IMG/VR virus record: IMGVR_UViG_3300024265_000051 | Coordinates: 1-60,771 of that record | Direction: 5' to 3' (one strand) | Source: a virus | DNA: 60,771 nucleotides | Shown: positions 18,351-25,758 of the stretch, piece after piece | Numbering within the stretch: the first letter of the stretch is position 1 | Layout of the letters: the number at the start of each line of letters is the position of its first letter | Translations under genes and position numbers: made by a program | The notes under the pieces: generated by a model | The model's input: the letters and a program-made list of their open reading frames with translations, nothing else | What the model was told of the DNA's origin: nothing | The model's database searches: none

Positions 18351-18358
18351 ATACAGTT

Positions 18359-18685
18359 TTATGCTCCGGTTTCCTCGCATTTGTAATGTTCAGGTACGAG
18401 TTTGAAGCGGATCTTCAGATGCTTTGCCAGAGCATCCATTTTCATGGACATTGCGGTTATGCCAAGCAACCGTTTGATAGTGCTCACTGTTTTGCCTCCC
18501 AATATAACAGGATTCACACACCCCATAATGGCGCACGTTAAAAGAAATCCTGGTATTAAATTTATTGCATTGCTGAATATAAAGAAAATCGTCATGGTGG
18601 GGCACAGTACAACGAATGAACATTGCCAACCCATGCGATATTGGAAGGCCAACTCTCTACGTCTATGCCTTGATAATTCTTTCAT
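18359..18685 (-). CDS. Small membrane protein, two predicted helices, 108 aa
   Basis: The start is placed at ATG 18685 (M-K-E-L-S-R) because GGAAAGGA lies upstream; the longer frame would overlap the previous gene without a site. Two hydrophobic segments (about residues 22-40 and 42-62) are linked by few residues, flanked by basic ends, like a helical hairpin. Could be a holin-like or host-membrane-acting early protein; position among early genes makes lysis less likely. Confidence 0.5.
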   Translation of the reverse strand: MKELSRHRRRELAFQYRMGWQCSFVVLCPTMTIFFIFSNAINLIPGFLLTCAIMGCVNPVILGGKTVSTIKRLLGITAMSMKMDALAKHLKIRFKLVPEHYKCEETGA

Positions 18686-18708
18686 CTCATCCTTTCCGCC
18701 CTGTTGGG

Positions 18709-18960
18709 CTATTCCCTCAAACCAGTTCCTTTGCAACTATCGCAATCGACAAGTCTAGACTCATCTTGTGCTATAATTTCTCTGAGTATCCCAGAACCCT
18801 TGCATCTATCGCAGAACTCACCAGCCATTTGTTTTTTAAAGCTTTCGAGTAATGTTATTCTTGATGTAAGGACCTCAGCCTTACGCAGGTATTCGTTTTT
18901 CTCTCTTTCCATGCAGCTAATAAAGCCCATAGTGGCCTGATATTTTTCAAGATTATTCAT
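18709..18960 (-). CDS. DnaJ-type zinc-finger protein, 83 aa
   Basis: The N-terminal 45 residues form a charged helix. Then two C-x-x-C-x-G-x-G repeats occur (C-D-R-C-K-G-S-G and C-D-S-C-K-G-T-G), the exact pattern of the DnaJ central zinc finger. There is no J domain. It may act as a free zinc finger binding protein or nucleic acid. Immediately downstream of the radical SAM gene with a 2-base gap. Confidence 0.7.
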   Translation of the reverse strand: MNNLEKYQATMGFISCMEREKNEYLRKAEVLTSRITLLESFKKQMAGEFCDRCKGSGILREIIAQDESRLVDCDSCKGTGLRE

Positions 18961-18962
18961 AA

Positions 18963-19829
18963 CTATTTCCTCCGGTTAATTCTAAGTGTTGGTGAATATT
19001 TTGGTTTAGCTGCCCTACCATAAGACCAGCGCATAGTATCTATTCTTAGCCTGTCTGACCATCCGTAAGCAGCCTGATTTTCCGTTGTTACATTACTTTT
19101 CACTGCGTCTAACTCATGGAACCACATAGCATTGACACATGCCGGACTAAGAATATTCTTTGCAAACTGTATTCTGTCTATATCCCTTGCAGGTTCGTCG
19201 CCATATCCGATCATGACATACGAATGTATCCGCCTCTTTGGGAATCCGGCTTCTCTCAAAAGGTTGATAGCTTTAACCCATGAGCCAGCAACACTCCATC
19301 CGTCAAGAGCTATCCTTGCAATCGGTTTGCCTATGGAGTTAAGCTCCGAGGCTATCTCGGGCGTTATTTTTCGACAGTCCAGCCCTTGATTAAAGTCAGC
19401 CCATCCCCACCAGCGCAAACGCTCAAACACTCTTTGTAAATGCCTTTCTGATGCACCGAGTAAATTATTGTCGCAAATGATAGGCAAATCAGGCCAGTCG
19501 TCAAGCTCATCAAAAAACGGCTCTATCAGTTTCTGTCCTATTCCGCAGAATTGGCAACTGTTCGGGCATCCTGTAGTTGTGCGTGTTGCATGCGGATTAA
19601 GCTTTTGCAGGATCCCGGAAAATCCACCCCCGGCCATTACGTTCTGCATATCAGAAAAGGCGAACGGAATTAAATCACACGCTGGGCCCCCAATAGACCA
19701 TAAGCCGCCGTGCTTGGCTATGAACTTGCGTACTGGCTTAATATTCCATGTGAACGGAATACTGCAATAGTTGCGTGATTCACCACGCCAGAAAAACGGG
19801 CCTTTAGGCCATGATATTTTAGTCTGCAT
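18963..19829 (-). CDS. Radical SAM enzyme, 288 aa
   Basis: A T-G-C-P-N-S-C-Q-F-C block gives the CX3CX2C cluster at Cys88, Cys92 and Cys95, the hallmark site for the 4Fe-4S cluster that cleaves S-adenosylmethionine. A later G-G-G-F-S-G... and L-R-E-A-G-F-P-K-R region fits the TIM-barrel, and Y-V-M-I-G-Y-G-D-E-P is like the usual beta6 region. Substrate is unknown; phage members exist but are rare. ATG at 19829 is used because the longer frame begins with TTG. Neighbours are small zinc proteins and give no pathway. Confidence 0.8.
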   Translation of the reverse strand: MQTKISWPKGPFFWRGESRNYCSIPFTWNIKPVRKFIAKHGGLWSIGGPACDLIPFAFSDMQNVMAGGGFSGILQKLNPHATRTTTGCPNSCQFCGIGQKLIEPFFDELDDWPDLPIICDNNLLGASERHLQRVFERLRWWGWADFNQGLDCRKITPEIASELNSIGKPIARIALDGWSVAGSWVKAINLLREAGFPKRRIHSYVMIGYGDEPARDIDRIQFAKNILSPACVNAMWFHELDAVKSNVTTENQAAYGWSDRLRIDTMRWSYGRAAKPKYSPTLRINRRK

Positions 19830-19855
19830 ACTCAATCTCTTTCAAATTCGTTACT

Positions 19856-19963
19856 TTAAGATTCAAGCCCTGCCCATGTCCTGCAAGACCAGCAAAAATA
19901 GTCGCCATACTCATCTATGATATTGACCCACTCTATTTGATTCCTGCAATATGGGCAATTCAT
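19856..19963 (-). CDS. Minimal zinc-ribbon protein, 35 aa
   Basis: Very short gene found in the gap: M-N-C-P-Y-C-R-N at the start and F-C-W-S-C-R near residue 24 make a complete four-Cys zinc ribbon and little else. A strong GAGGAGG site lies eight bases before the ATG. Size and motif suggest an adaptor peptide. Function unknown. Confidence 0.6.
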   Translation of the reverse strand: MNCPYCRNQIEWVNIIDEYGDYFCWSCRTWAGLES

Positions 19964-19965
19964 GT

Positions 19966-20151
19966 TCAAGCCTCCTCTGTCGTTTTGTTGCCCAATACAG
20001 GTTTAACCATTATTTTTTTACGACAAAACCCACACCAGCAAAAACCTACTTCACCATTCTTGTTTGGCTCGTTGAATTTATACTTTTCAAGAAACAGATG
20101 CCCGCAATTACATTGTGCTGGATATGTAACTTCACTCATAACTTCGCTCAT
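19966..20151 (-). CDS. Zinc-ribbon protein, 61 aa
   Basis: Start chosen at ATG 20151 (M-S-E-V-M-S-E) with AAGGA upstream. C-N-C-G-H then C-W-C-G-F-C-R-K gives five Cys for a zinc site. The C-terminus T-T-E-E-A matches the 17717-17992 protein, hinting at shared origin. Two bases before the next minimal zinc-ribbon gene. Function unknown. Confidence 0.55.
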   Translation of the reverse strand: MSEVMSEVTYPAQCNCGHLFLEKYKFNEPNKNGEVGFCWCGFCRKKIMVKPVLGNKTTEEA

Positions 20152-20161
20152 GGTTGTTTCC

Positions 20162-20398
20162 TTAAATTCTTGGAGTATCTCCGTTACTTCTGCACACATC
20201 ACGTTTATACCTGCTTGGCCTTCTCAATCCTGCGCCAACCCATTCCTCATAAGTTTTAAATATCCTCGCATCATCACAAAGATCATGTATTTTCGATAGT
20301 TTATCCGGTTTATCGCTTACAAAAACTCTATCAATAGCTTTGAATATTTCATGCATAACAAGTATATTATTTGTTATTGGTCTCTGATCTTCATTCAT
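20162..20398 (-). CDS. Hypothetical protein, 78 aa
   Basis: Mostly helical, begins M-N-E-D-Q-R-P and has a basic C-terminus. Overlaps the stop of the upstream zinc protein by 4 bases (ATGA). No family recognised. Confidence 0.5.
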   Translation of the reverse strand: MNEDQRPITNNILVMHEIFKAIDRVFVSDKPDKLSKIHDLCDDARIFKTYEEWVGAGLRRPSRYKRDVCRSNGDTPRI

Positions 20399-20649
20399 GA
20401 TTTAACCTCCCATTCCTCGCAAACCTGCATATCGCAATCGCCTATTATCTTCCACCTTTTCACGCAACTGTACCGCCCCTCCAAGAAATCACACGTTAAA
20501 CAGCAGTACTCCCCATCCTGGTTGTGCCTATCCAGGTGACCCGACATGCAGCATAGGCCAACCTGATCGCCGCATACAGGGCATTCTCGCAGTTCTGAGC
20601 TATCAAGGCCGCATTGTGTGCATTTGTCTGTTTCGGCGGGGTTTTGCAT
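20395..20649 (-). CDS. Zinc-finger protein, 84 aa
   Basis: Twelve cysteines in a chain: C-T-Q-C, C-P-V-C-G, C-C-M-S-G-H, C-C-L-T-C, then C near the end. The C-P-V-C / H-L-D-R-H / C-L-T-C layout is B-box or cross-brace-like. Coupled to the following gene by a 4-base overlap. Function unknown. Confidence 0.55.
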   Translation of the reverse strand: MQNPAETDKCTQCGLDSSELRECPVCGDQVGLCCMSGHLDRHNQDGEYCCLTCDFLEGRYSCVKRWKIIGDCDMQVCEEWEVKS

Positions 20650-20699
20650 ATTAAATCCTCTCTGGTCAATATCTCCACCAGCTAAATCTTTTCCATGGT

Positions 20700-20816
20700 C
20701 TACGTTGCCACAATGCCCATTAACTCAATCCAATAATGCCAGCCTTCCGCAAACTCAATCTCATCCTCCGGCACTCCCGCCGCTATCAGCTTGTCTGTCA
20801 GTTCCTGCTTTTCCAT
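20700..20816 (-). CDS. Small hypothetical protein, 38 aa
   Basis: Short gene in a 190-base gap. M-E-K-Q-E-L-T-D-K-L-I-A-A-G-V-P is an amphipathic helix and the rest contains W-H-Y-W. AAAGGAA lies nine bases upstream. Modest support because of size; no function. Confidence 0.45.
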   Translation of the reverse strand: MEKQELTDKLIAAGVPEDEIEFAEGWHYWIELMGIVAT

Positions 20817-20837
20817 TTTTGTTGGTTCCTTTCTGGC

Positions 20838-21536
20838 TTATAATATCCAGTGCTCAGCCTCTTCTTTTGTCATGAAAAAATGAATTCCGCCGGAACATTC
20901 GTTTTCAAAGCTTTCATCCCACTTATCACAGGTCACAGTTTTCCCTTTCTTATACATAAAGTTAGGATCGTGAGAAGAAAAAACTTCTTTTTCATCGGAC
21001 AGTATGTCAACAACTTCTGCAAATTCAGCACGACATTTACGACCGAATGCATTTGACCTTTTTGCGTTTATCGGGATTTTCAATTTTACAATAACGTTAC
21101 CATTGCACTTTTTCCAGCCTGTAAATGATCCTTCCAGAGGTGCCACTCTCGTTACAGCAATGGCCAAGGAAGAATTTTTCGCAGAGCTTAGGTTCGCATA
21201 GCTTAGGTTCGCAGAGCGTAGGTTCGCAGAGCTTAGGTTCGCATAGCTTAGGTTCGCAGAGCTTAGGTTCGCAGAGCTTAGGTTCGCATAGCTTAGGTTC
21301 GCAGAGCGTAGGTTCGCAGAGCTTAGGTTCGCATAGCTTAGGTTCGCAGAGCTTAGGTCCGCAGAGCTTAGGTTCGCATAGCTTAGGTTCGCAGAGCGTA
21401 GGTCCGCAGAGCTTAGGTTCGCAGAGCGTAGGTTCGCAGAGCGTTCAATTGCTAGCTCTATTGCTAGCTTCCAGCTTTTAGATTCACACTCAAACAATAT
21501 CTTGCCGCTTATCTTATGTTTTATTTCAAACTTCAT
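20838..21536 (-). CDS. Pentapeptide-repeat protein, 232 aa
   Basis: Start at ATG 21536 (M-K-F-E-I-K-H) with AGGATCAGG upstream. After about 30 residues come roughly 17 perfect A-(N/D)-L-x-x pentapeptides, which form a right-handed quadrilateral beta-helix. A C-terminal domain of about 110 residues follows and is not recognised. Pentapeptide proteins such as Qnr and MfpA mimic DNA and shield gyrase, and some phage ones act on host topoisomerase; that role is possible but not shown. The DNA itself is a 15-bp tandem array, see the repeat entry. Confidence 0.8.
   Translation of the reverse strand: MKFEIKHKISGKILFECESKSWKLAIELAIERSANLRSANLSSADLRSANLSYANLSSADLSSANLSYANLSSANLRSANLSYANLSSANLSSANLSYANLSSANLRSANLSYANLSSAKNSSLAIAVTRVAPLEGSFTGWKKCNGNVIVKLKIPINAKRSNAFGRKCRAEFAEVVDILSDEKEVFSSHDPNFMYKKGKTVTCDKWDESFENECSGGIHFFMTKEEAEHWIL
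21187..21445. repeat. 15-bp tandem array coding for pentapeptides
   Basis: About 17 near-identical 15-base units of the form GAGCTTAGGTTCGCA, varying mainly at two positions. There is a higher-order order of units (R-type, S-type, Y-type), so the array probably grew by slippage and copying of multi-unit blocks. Copy number is likely variable between relatives. Confidence 0.9.
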
Positions 21537-21563
21537 GCCTGATCCTTTCTTATTGTTAAATAA

Positions 21564-21635
21564 CCCCGGCCCGCAGGCATTCATCATTGCTAATCCAACA
21601 AAGCGCAGATCTCAACCAGTAAGGCGTGGCCGGGG
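21564..21635 (-). promoter_or_regulatory. Long inverted repeat in the leader of the pentapeptide gene
   Basis: CCCCGGCC (21564-21571) and GGCCGGGG (21628-21635) are perfectly complementary with a 56-base loop, occupying the 109-base gap between two minus-strand genes. On the minus strand the 3' arm is followed by TTATTT, so it could end transcription from the upstream gene or shape the leader of the pentapeptide gene. Confidence 0.4.
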
Positions 21636-21645
21636 GTAAAGTTAT

Positions 21646-22425
21646 TTACTCAAACTGCATTCCTTCCGTCACCACAGAATTCCTTTGTTTTGATGTCTTA
21701 TCCTTCACAACCCACATCAGCGGTTTACTAGCAAAATAGACAGGAGAAGCGAATTTACCTTCTTTCTTGCAATGTTCCTCCCATGCCGGAACAGCTTTCT
21801 CTCTGCCAATCGAAGTCTCAACGCTCTTAAACGCCTTTGCTGCCGCTCCCATGTTCTTTATGCTGCCGCCCATGTATTTAATGTGTAGATCGTTGTAGGC
21901 TGTTAACCAAGTCTCTTTGCGTGCTTTGGCCTGGGCTGGTGGCTTGTCGCCTTGTGGGGCTATTTGAGGCTTTTCTGATTGAGGGGGGGTAGGGGGGGTG
22001 TTTTCTTCTGAAACTTGGCTTTTAAGGGGAAAAACTGAATTACCTTTCTTTTCTTTTTTCTTACTTATATCTTTGTTCACCTGTGGGTGAATGCTGCCCT
22101 CCCTGTTGGAGTGAATGCAGGGTTCACTTGTAGGTGAAAGCAGCTTCCAGTTGACAGATATCCATCTTTGTCTACCGTTAAATTTCCTGTTTATTATGTA
22201 ACACCTTGATCTTAAGCCACTTATAACATTACTCATAGAACTTGTAGTGGATTGGAATATCTTAGCAAAATGACCATTGCTAGCCCAACATCCATTCCCA
22301 TCATCTAGCGAATCTATTTCTGCTAGTACGCAACGTTCAGTAATAGTCAAATCATTATTCAGCCACAGCTCTTTAGGTATCCATATACCTTTGAAATCTC
22401 TATTTAGCTTTTTAGTATTACTCAT
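21646..22425 (-). CDS. Helix-turn-helix replication-type protein, 259 aa
   Basis: The first 95 residues (W-I-P-K-E-L-W, L-T-I-T-E-R-C-V-L-A-E-I, S-N-G-H-F-A-K-I-F) match the winged-helix domain found at the start of phage replisome-organiser and DnaD-like proteins. A Lys-rich and Pro/Gln-rich linker (about 125-170) leads to a helical C-terminal domain. Such proteins bind the origin and help load DnaB. A plain transcription regulator is the alternative. AAGGATG upstream supports the start; the gene lies three bases after the HNH gene. Confidence 0.65.
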   Translation of the reverse strand: MSNTKKLNRDFKGIWIPKELWLNNDLTITERCVLAEIDSLDDGNGCWASNGHFAKIFQSTTSSMSNVISGLRSRCYIINRKFNGRQRWISVNWKLLSPTSEPCIHSNREGSIHPQVNKDISKKKEKKGNSVFPLKSQVSEENTPPTPPQSEKPQIAPQGDKPPAQAKARKETWLTAYNDLHIKYMGGSIKNMGAAAKAFKSVETSIGREKAVPAWEEHCKKEGKFASPVYFASKPLMWVVKDKTSKQRNSVVTEGMQFE

Positions 22426-22428
22426 TAT

Positions 22429-22803
22429 TCATCCTTTATAGGTTTCATATGATAACTCATAAAAATTATATTCGTATTTACCAAGTAAAAAGTTACGAAA
22501 AAATAACCATCTTTGGCATTCGTCATACAAAGCAGCAAGATTTGTCATTTGAGCTATAAGTATAGATACCATTCCGTTATTACCGCTACTAAGAAGCATG
22601 AAATCTTTATTAAGTGTACATTCATATGCATCATCAAAACATAGACTGTACGCGGCGTGAAACTTCATATGTAGCGAGTTTGGGAGAGCTACTAGGTTAT
22701 GAATTGAATTATTTTCCTTGCAGTGATCCATATGGTGAACATGGAATTGAGAGGGTAAATCTATACCAGTTAGTGTGATGTATTTTTGACGGTAATAGAT
22801 CAT
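22429..22803 (-). CDS. HNH homing-type endonuclease, 124 aa
   Basis: F-H-V-H-H-M-D-H followed by N-N-S-I-H-N-L-V-A-L-P-N-S-L-H and F-H-A is a textbook HNH core (His-His, Asn, His) at residues about 20-50. The rest is helical with no extra DNA-binding repeats. Free-standing HNH genes in phages often move by homing or nick at cos sites. It is preceded by a promoter and hairpin leader (22815-22959), unlike most genes here. Confidence 0.75.
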   Translation of the reverse strand: MIYYRQKYITLTGIDLPSQFHVHHMDHCKENNSIHNLVALPNSLHMKFHAAYSLCFDDAYECTLNKDFMLLSSGNNGMVSILIAQMTNLAALYDECQRWLFFRNFLLGKYEYNFYELSYETYKG

Positions 22804-22814
22804 AATTTAGTCCT

Positions 22815-22924
22815 TAAAAAAACCCCTCGCCAATGCGCTGCTATGACTTAGAGATATAATCTGAAAGTACGCAATGGTTTGGGGTTCGAATTTACTAGAT
22901 TTAATATCTCTATTTGTCATAGCG
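22815..22924 (-). ncRNA. Leader RNA / small RNA with competing hairpins and terminator
   Basis: On the minus strand the predicted transcript starts at a long hairpin arm. P1 pairs GCTATGAC+AGAGATAT (22840-22857) with ATATCTCT+GTCATAGC (22904-22923). Inside its loop lies the first arm of P2, AACCCC+CCAATGCG at 22821-22837 pairing with CGCAATGG+GGGGTT at 22870-22886 with one mismatch. P2 is followed by seven T (22816-22822), a classic intrinsic terminator. The two helices interleave, so they compete or form a pseudoknot. This is the layout of an attenuator or riboswitch, or of a 110-nt small RNA with its own promoter. Confidence 0.65.
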
Positions 22925-22930
22925 ATTTAA

Positions 22931-22959
22931 ACTTTATGTTATTAGCTTTTCCCTGTCAA
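22931..22959 (-). promoter_or_regulatory. Sigma70-type promoter for the leader RNA
   Basis: Minus strand TTGACA (complement of 22954-22959), 17-base spacer, TAAAGT (complement of 22931-22936). The predicted start, seven bases on, is at 22923-22924, exactly where the first hairpin arm begins. Confidence 0.65.
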
Positions 22960-22966
22960 CACTTTT

Positions 22967-23203
22967 TTATGAATAAGTTATTTGAGGGTCTTCGCCCAGT
23001 GATAGAGGCTTTCCGGCTGGCTTATCAACAGCTTTATCAACAGGCTTTGCTTCAAAAGCATAGATCATAACACCCTCGGGATTTTTAATTTTGCGCACAC
23101 AGGTATCATCTTTAAATCTGGACTCATTGCCTGTATGAGGACATCTACCGCCTGCAAGCTTGGGTGACGGGTGGTATAAAGCACATTCGATACATTTGTT
23201 CAT
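22967..23203 (-). CDS. Cys-containing hypothetical protein, 78 aa
   Basis: N-terminal M-N-K-C-I-E-C-A-L-Y-H, then G-G-R-C-P-H and D-T-C-V give a possible zinc site. The C-terminal part is a Lys/Pro repeat (K-P-V-D-K-A-V-D-K-P-A-G-K-P). Its ATG overlaps the previous stop by 4 bases. Function unknown. Confidence 0.55.
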   Translation of the reverse strand: MNKCIECALYHPSPKLAGGRCPHTGNESRFKDDTCVRKIKNPEGVMIYAFEAKPVDKAVDKPAGKPLSLGEDPQITYS

Positions 23204-23544
23204 AGTGTTCTACCTTTGTTTAGTGGTGTTTTTTTGATGAAAGCTCTTACTTTTTTTGCAGCTACTATCCATGTGCCCCATGTTGGTGCTTGTTGCATAA
23301 CAGACCAAAGGGCACCACAGCAATTTTTTCCTCTGCAATATGTGTACATTAGATTCAAAGGACATGTTTTTTCGGGATTAAATAAAAATATATCACAGTA
23401 ATAACAATATCTACTATCCCATGACTCTCCTATGTCGTGGAGCATAAGGAGAGTCATGGGCATAGTGTCATGAGGTTGTTTCTCAGCCCAGGTAATCATC
23501 CGGTCGTAATGCTCTATAGTTTCTTTTTTAATACCTCGTTTCAT
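23200..23544 (-). CDS. Cys-rich hypothetical protein, 114 aa
   Basis: A helical N-terminus leads into Y-C-Y-Y-C, then C-P-L and C-R-G-K-N-C-C in the middle. The Cys pattern suggests metal or disulfide binding. W-T-W-I-like aromatic cluster and a basic C-terminus follow. Coupled to both neighbours by overlap. No family recognised. Confidence 0.55.
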   Translation of the reverse strand: MKRGIKKETIEHYDRMITWAEKQPHDTMPMTLLMLHDIGESWDSRYCYYCDIFLFNPEKTCPLNLMYTYCRGKNCCGALWSVMQQAPTWGTWIVAAKKVRAFIKKTPLNKGRTL

Positions 23545-23789
23545 GATTTCATCCTTTCTAGTTTACGTTTCATTTCAATTTTTTTCTTATCTTTCCTGCT
23601 TTTGCCTGATATTTCCCAGAAAGGATCATGCCAGACGATGCCACACCACGTTCCTTTGGCATAAGGCACATTATCCTTGCATTCGATACCCTGCCAGGAA
23701 CAATGTGTTTCTTGCTTGTATTTACATATTCTGCACTGATTCGGTATCGTATTCATGTATAATAGCTGTAATCCTTTCTGAAACTTCAT
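23541..23789 (-). CDS. Small zinc-binding hypothetical protein, up to 82 aa
   Basis: Contains C-R-I-C-K-Y, H-C-S-W and C-K, with a strongly basic C-terminal helix. The start is uncertain: ATG 23789 lies inside the SNF2 gene, ATG 23756 would give 71 aa; neither has a clear ribosome site, so it may be translated by coupling. Function unknown. Confidence 0.45.
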   Translation of the reverse strand: MKFQKGLQLLYMNTIPNQCRICKYKQETHCSWQGIECKDNVPYAKGTWCGIVWHDPFWEISGKSRKDKKKIEMKRKLERMKS

Positions 23790-25758
23790 CCGGCAACTGT
23801 TTCCTGTATTTGTTTGCTATTTTCAATGCCAGCCATGCCTGCTTTTGACTCAAGCTACTTTGTGAGGCAAAGCTATGCCCTATACCGGCATCAATCTTGC
23901 TGAATCCTGTACCATCTAATGTCCTTGCACCGTTACAGGCATTAGATACTAGCTTTATTGCTTTTAATATAATGTGCACGTATTGAGGATTTAATGCCGG
24001 AGCCTTTGCAACTATTTCTTTCCTGGTAGTGTTACCGCATGCAGAATCATCGACTTCAAAAACTTCCTCCTCGAATTCTGTTGTATCATCTAAGGCCATT
24101 TTAATCATGCCCTGTTTTGCTATAACCCGTTTAGCCATAACGGAATCTAGACTTCCTTCAAGGACTAAATGCTGAATAAGTACGTTATCTTTCTGTCCGA
24201 TTCGGTGCGTTCTGTCCTCGGCTTGACTGAGATTAGCAGGTACCCAGTCAAGCTCTCCGAATATTACATGACAAGAGGCGGTGAGTGTAAGCCCCACGCC
24301 AGCGGCTTTCATATTCCCTACAAAAAGCAATACTTTAGGATCTTTTTGGAACGAATCAACAGCTTTTTGCCGGTTGGTAAGAGATGTTTTTCCGGTTATG
24401 ACTACGCAGCCTTTGAATTTATCTTTAACAGCATCTATCATTATATGATGATGAGCAAAGAATACTATTTTATTGCCTGATTCAAGGGCTTCTTTCAGGT
24501 GAGTAATTATATAAGGTGTTTTCTTCTCTGCTATTTCTACTCTTATTCTAGCCATTTCCGTGAATGCTGCATTTCTGCCTTCCTTTAGCTTGGCAACGGC
24601 ATTGCTGTAGTCTTCATCATTTTCTGAAGTCTTGGCAAGCTGCACGGCTATCTTTAAGTTTTCTATTGATGCTTCAAGATTCTTATGAGCTTCCCATTCT
24701 TCCTTGATAGCACCCTCCAGGCCAGCGGCAGGCAGTTCTATTACTTGCCTGAATTTGGGCGGTAGATCCTTTAGAACGTCCTTCTTAAGCCGTCTGATCA
24801 TGAGCGATTGACGCATCTTTTTCTGTAGTTCTGGAAGATTTGAGGCTCCGTCCATGTGCATACCGTATTGATCTTTGTACATGCCGCAATATCTATTTGC
24901 GAAAGCCCACCGGTTTCCCCATGTTTTTTTATCAAGCCATGAAAGAATTGTCTGTATCTCAATAGGCTTGTTGAGTATAGGAGTACCTGTCAGAGCAAGT
25001 TTGATTCTACCATCAAGCCTCATAAACATCTTTGTTCTGTTGGTTTGAGGGTTTTTGCACGTGTGGCACTCATCTGCTATTATTACGTCCCACATATTAA
25101 GTAATTCAGGAAAGATGATTTTACTGCCTTTGCCTTTGCATTTCAAACAGGCTTTTTTAACCTCTTTAGGCTTGCCTTTGCAAAATTTACAGGGTTGAGT
25201 CAGTATATCATAATTGATTATAATCACGTCTGTTCTAGGCCAAGGCAGATTAGAGAATGCAACACCAATGCTCATGTTTTTATTTACAAGCCATTTCCTC
25301 ATTTCATTACGCCAATTAAGTTTTAGGGATGCAGGGCAGAGGACAAGTATTTTCCTGTATGGCGTAGAATTGATTACGCCTATGGCTTGTATTGTTTTCC
25401 CGAGTCCCATTTCATCAGCTATAAGAACACCGTCACCATCATGCATCATTTGCAAGGCAAGGTTAATGCCTGCTTTTTGGAAAGGCAAATATTCTAGTCC
25501 TGCGGGGATAGGTATTTCTGCATCTGAAGTGCCTGACCTGCTGAGAGTTTCCATCTCTTCAGCCTTAGACTTTGACTCTTGCAGTCTTGCCTTGACATCG
25601 GGTATAGCAAAATTAATCAATTTCCTAGCATTGAATTCATCGTTAGTATGCCATCGTTTATTTTTTGCATCCCACGTAAAACCGGCTTGCTTTGGTATGT
25701 GTTTGTTTTGGAAAGTGCACACACACACGAAGCTGTTATCTAGGTAGAGTAGTTTCAT
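23722..25758 (-). CDS. SNF2-family DNA helicase/translocase, 678 aa
   Basis: Start at ATG 25758, with GGAGG eight bases upstream. Motif I D-E-M-G-L-G-K-T at 115-122, motif II D-E-C-H at 229-232, L-T-G-T-P motif III, and motif VI Q-A-E-D-R-T-H-R-I-G-Q at 512-522 define an SNF2 superfamily-2 motor, nearest in layout to HARP/SMARCAL1-like phage helicases. A DnaJ-like zinc finger (C-K-F-C-K-G ... C-L-K-C-K-G) is inserted between motifs Ia and II at about 190-210, which is unusual. Likely remodels forks or clears proteins from DNA during replication. Confidence 0.9.
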   Translation of the reverse strand: MKLLYLDNSFVCVCTFQNKHIPKQAGFTWDAKNKRWHTNDEFNARKLINFAIPDVKARLQESKSKAEEMETLSRSGTSDAEIPIPAGLEYLPFQKAGINLALQMMHDGDGVLIADEMGLGKTIQAIGVINSTPYRKILVLCPASLKLNWRNEMRKWLVNKNMSIGVAFSNLPWPRTDVIIINYDILTQPCKFCKGKPKEVKKACLKCKGKGSKIIFPELLNMWDVIIADECHTCKNPQTNRTKMFMRLDGRIKLALTGTPILNKPIEIQTILSWLDKKTWGNRWAFANRYCGMYKDQYGMHMDGASNLPELQKKMRQSLMIRRLKKDVLKDLPPKFRQVIELPAAGLEGAIKEEWEAHKNLEASIENLKIAVQLAKTSENDEDYSNAVAKLKEGRNAAFTEMARIRVEIAEKKTPYIITHLKEALESGNKIVFFAHHHIMIDAVKDKFKGCVVITGKTSLTNRQKAVDSFQKDPKVLLFVGNMKAAGVGLTLTASCHVIFGELDWVPANLSQAEDRTHRIGQKDNVLIQHLVLEGSLDSVMAKRVIAKQGMIKMALDDTTEFEEEVFEVDDSACGNTTRKEIVAKAPALNPQYVHIILKAIKLVSNACNGARTLDGTGFSKIDAGIGHSFASQSSLSQKQAWLALKIANKYRKQLPDEVSERITAIIHEYDTESVQNM

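Noticed and set aside
21187-21445. CRISPR array
   Set aside because: Units are contiguous 15-bp coding repeats with no spacers.
21125-21481. 118-aa plus-strand frame made of G-S-x-S-L repeats
   Set aside because: It is the opposite strand of the pentapeptide array; regularity comes from the 15-bp repeat.
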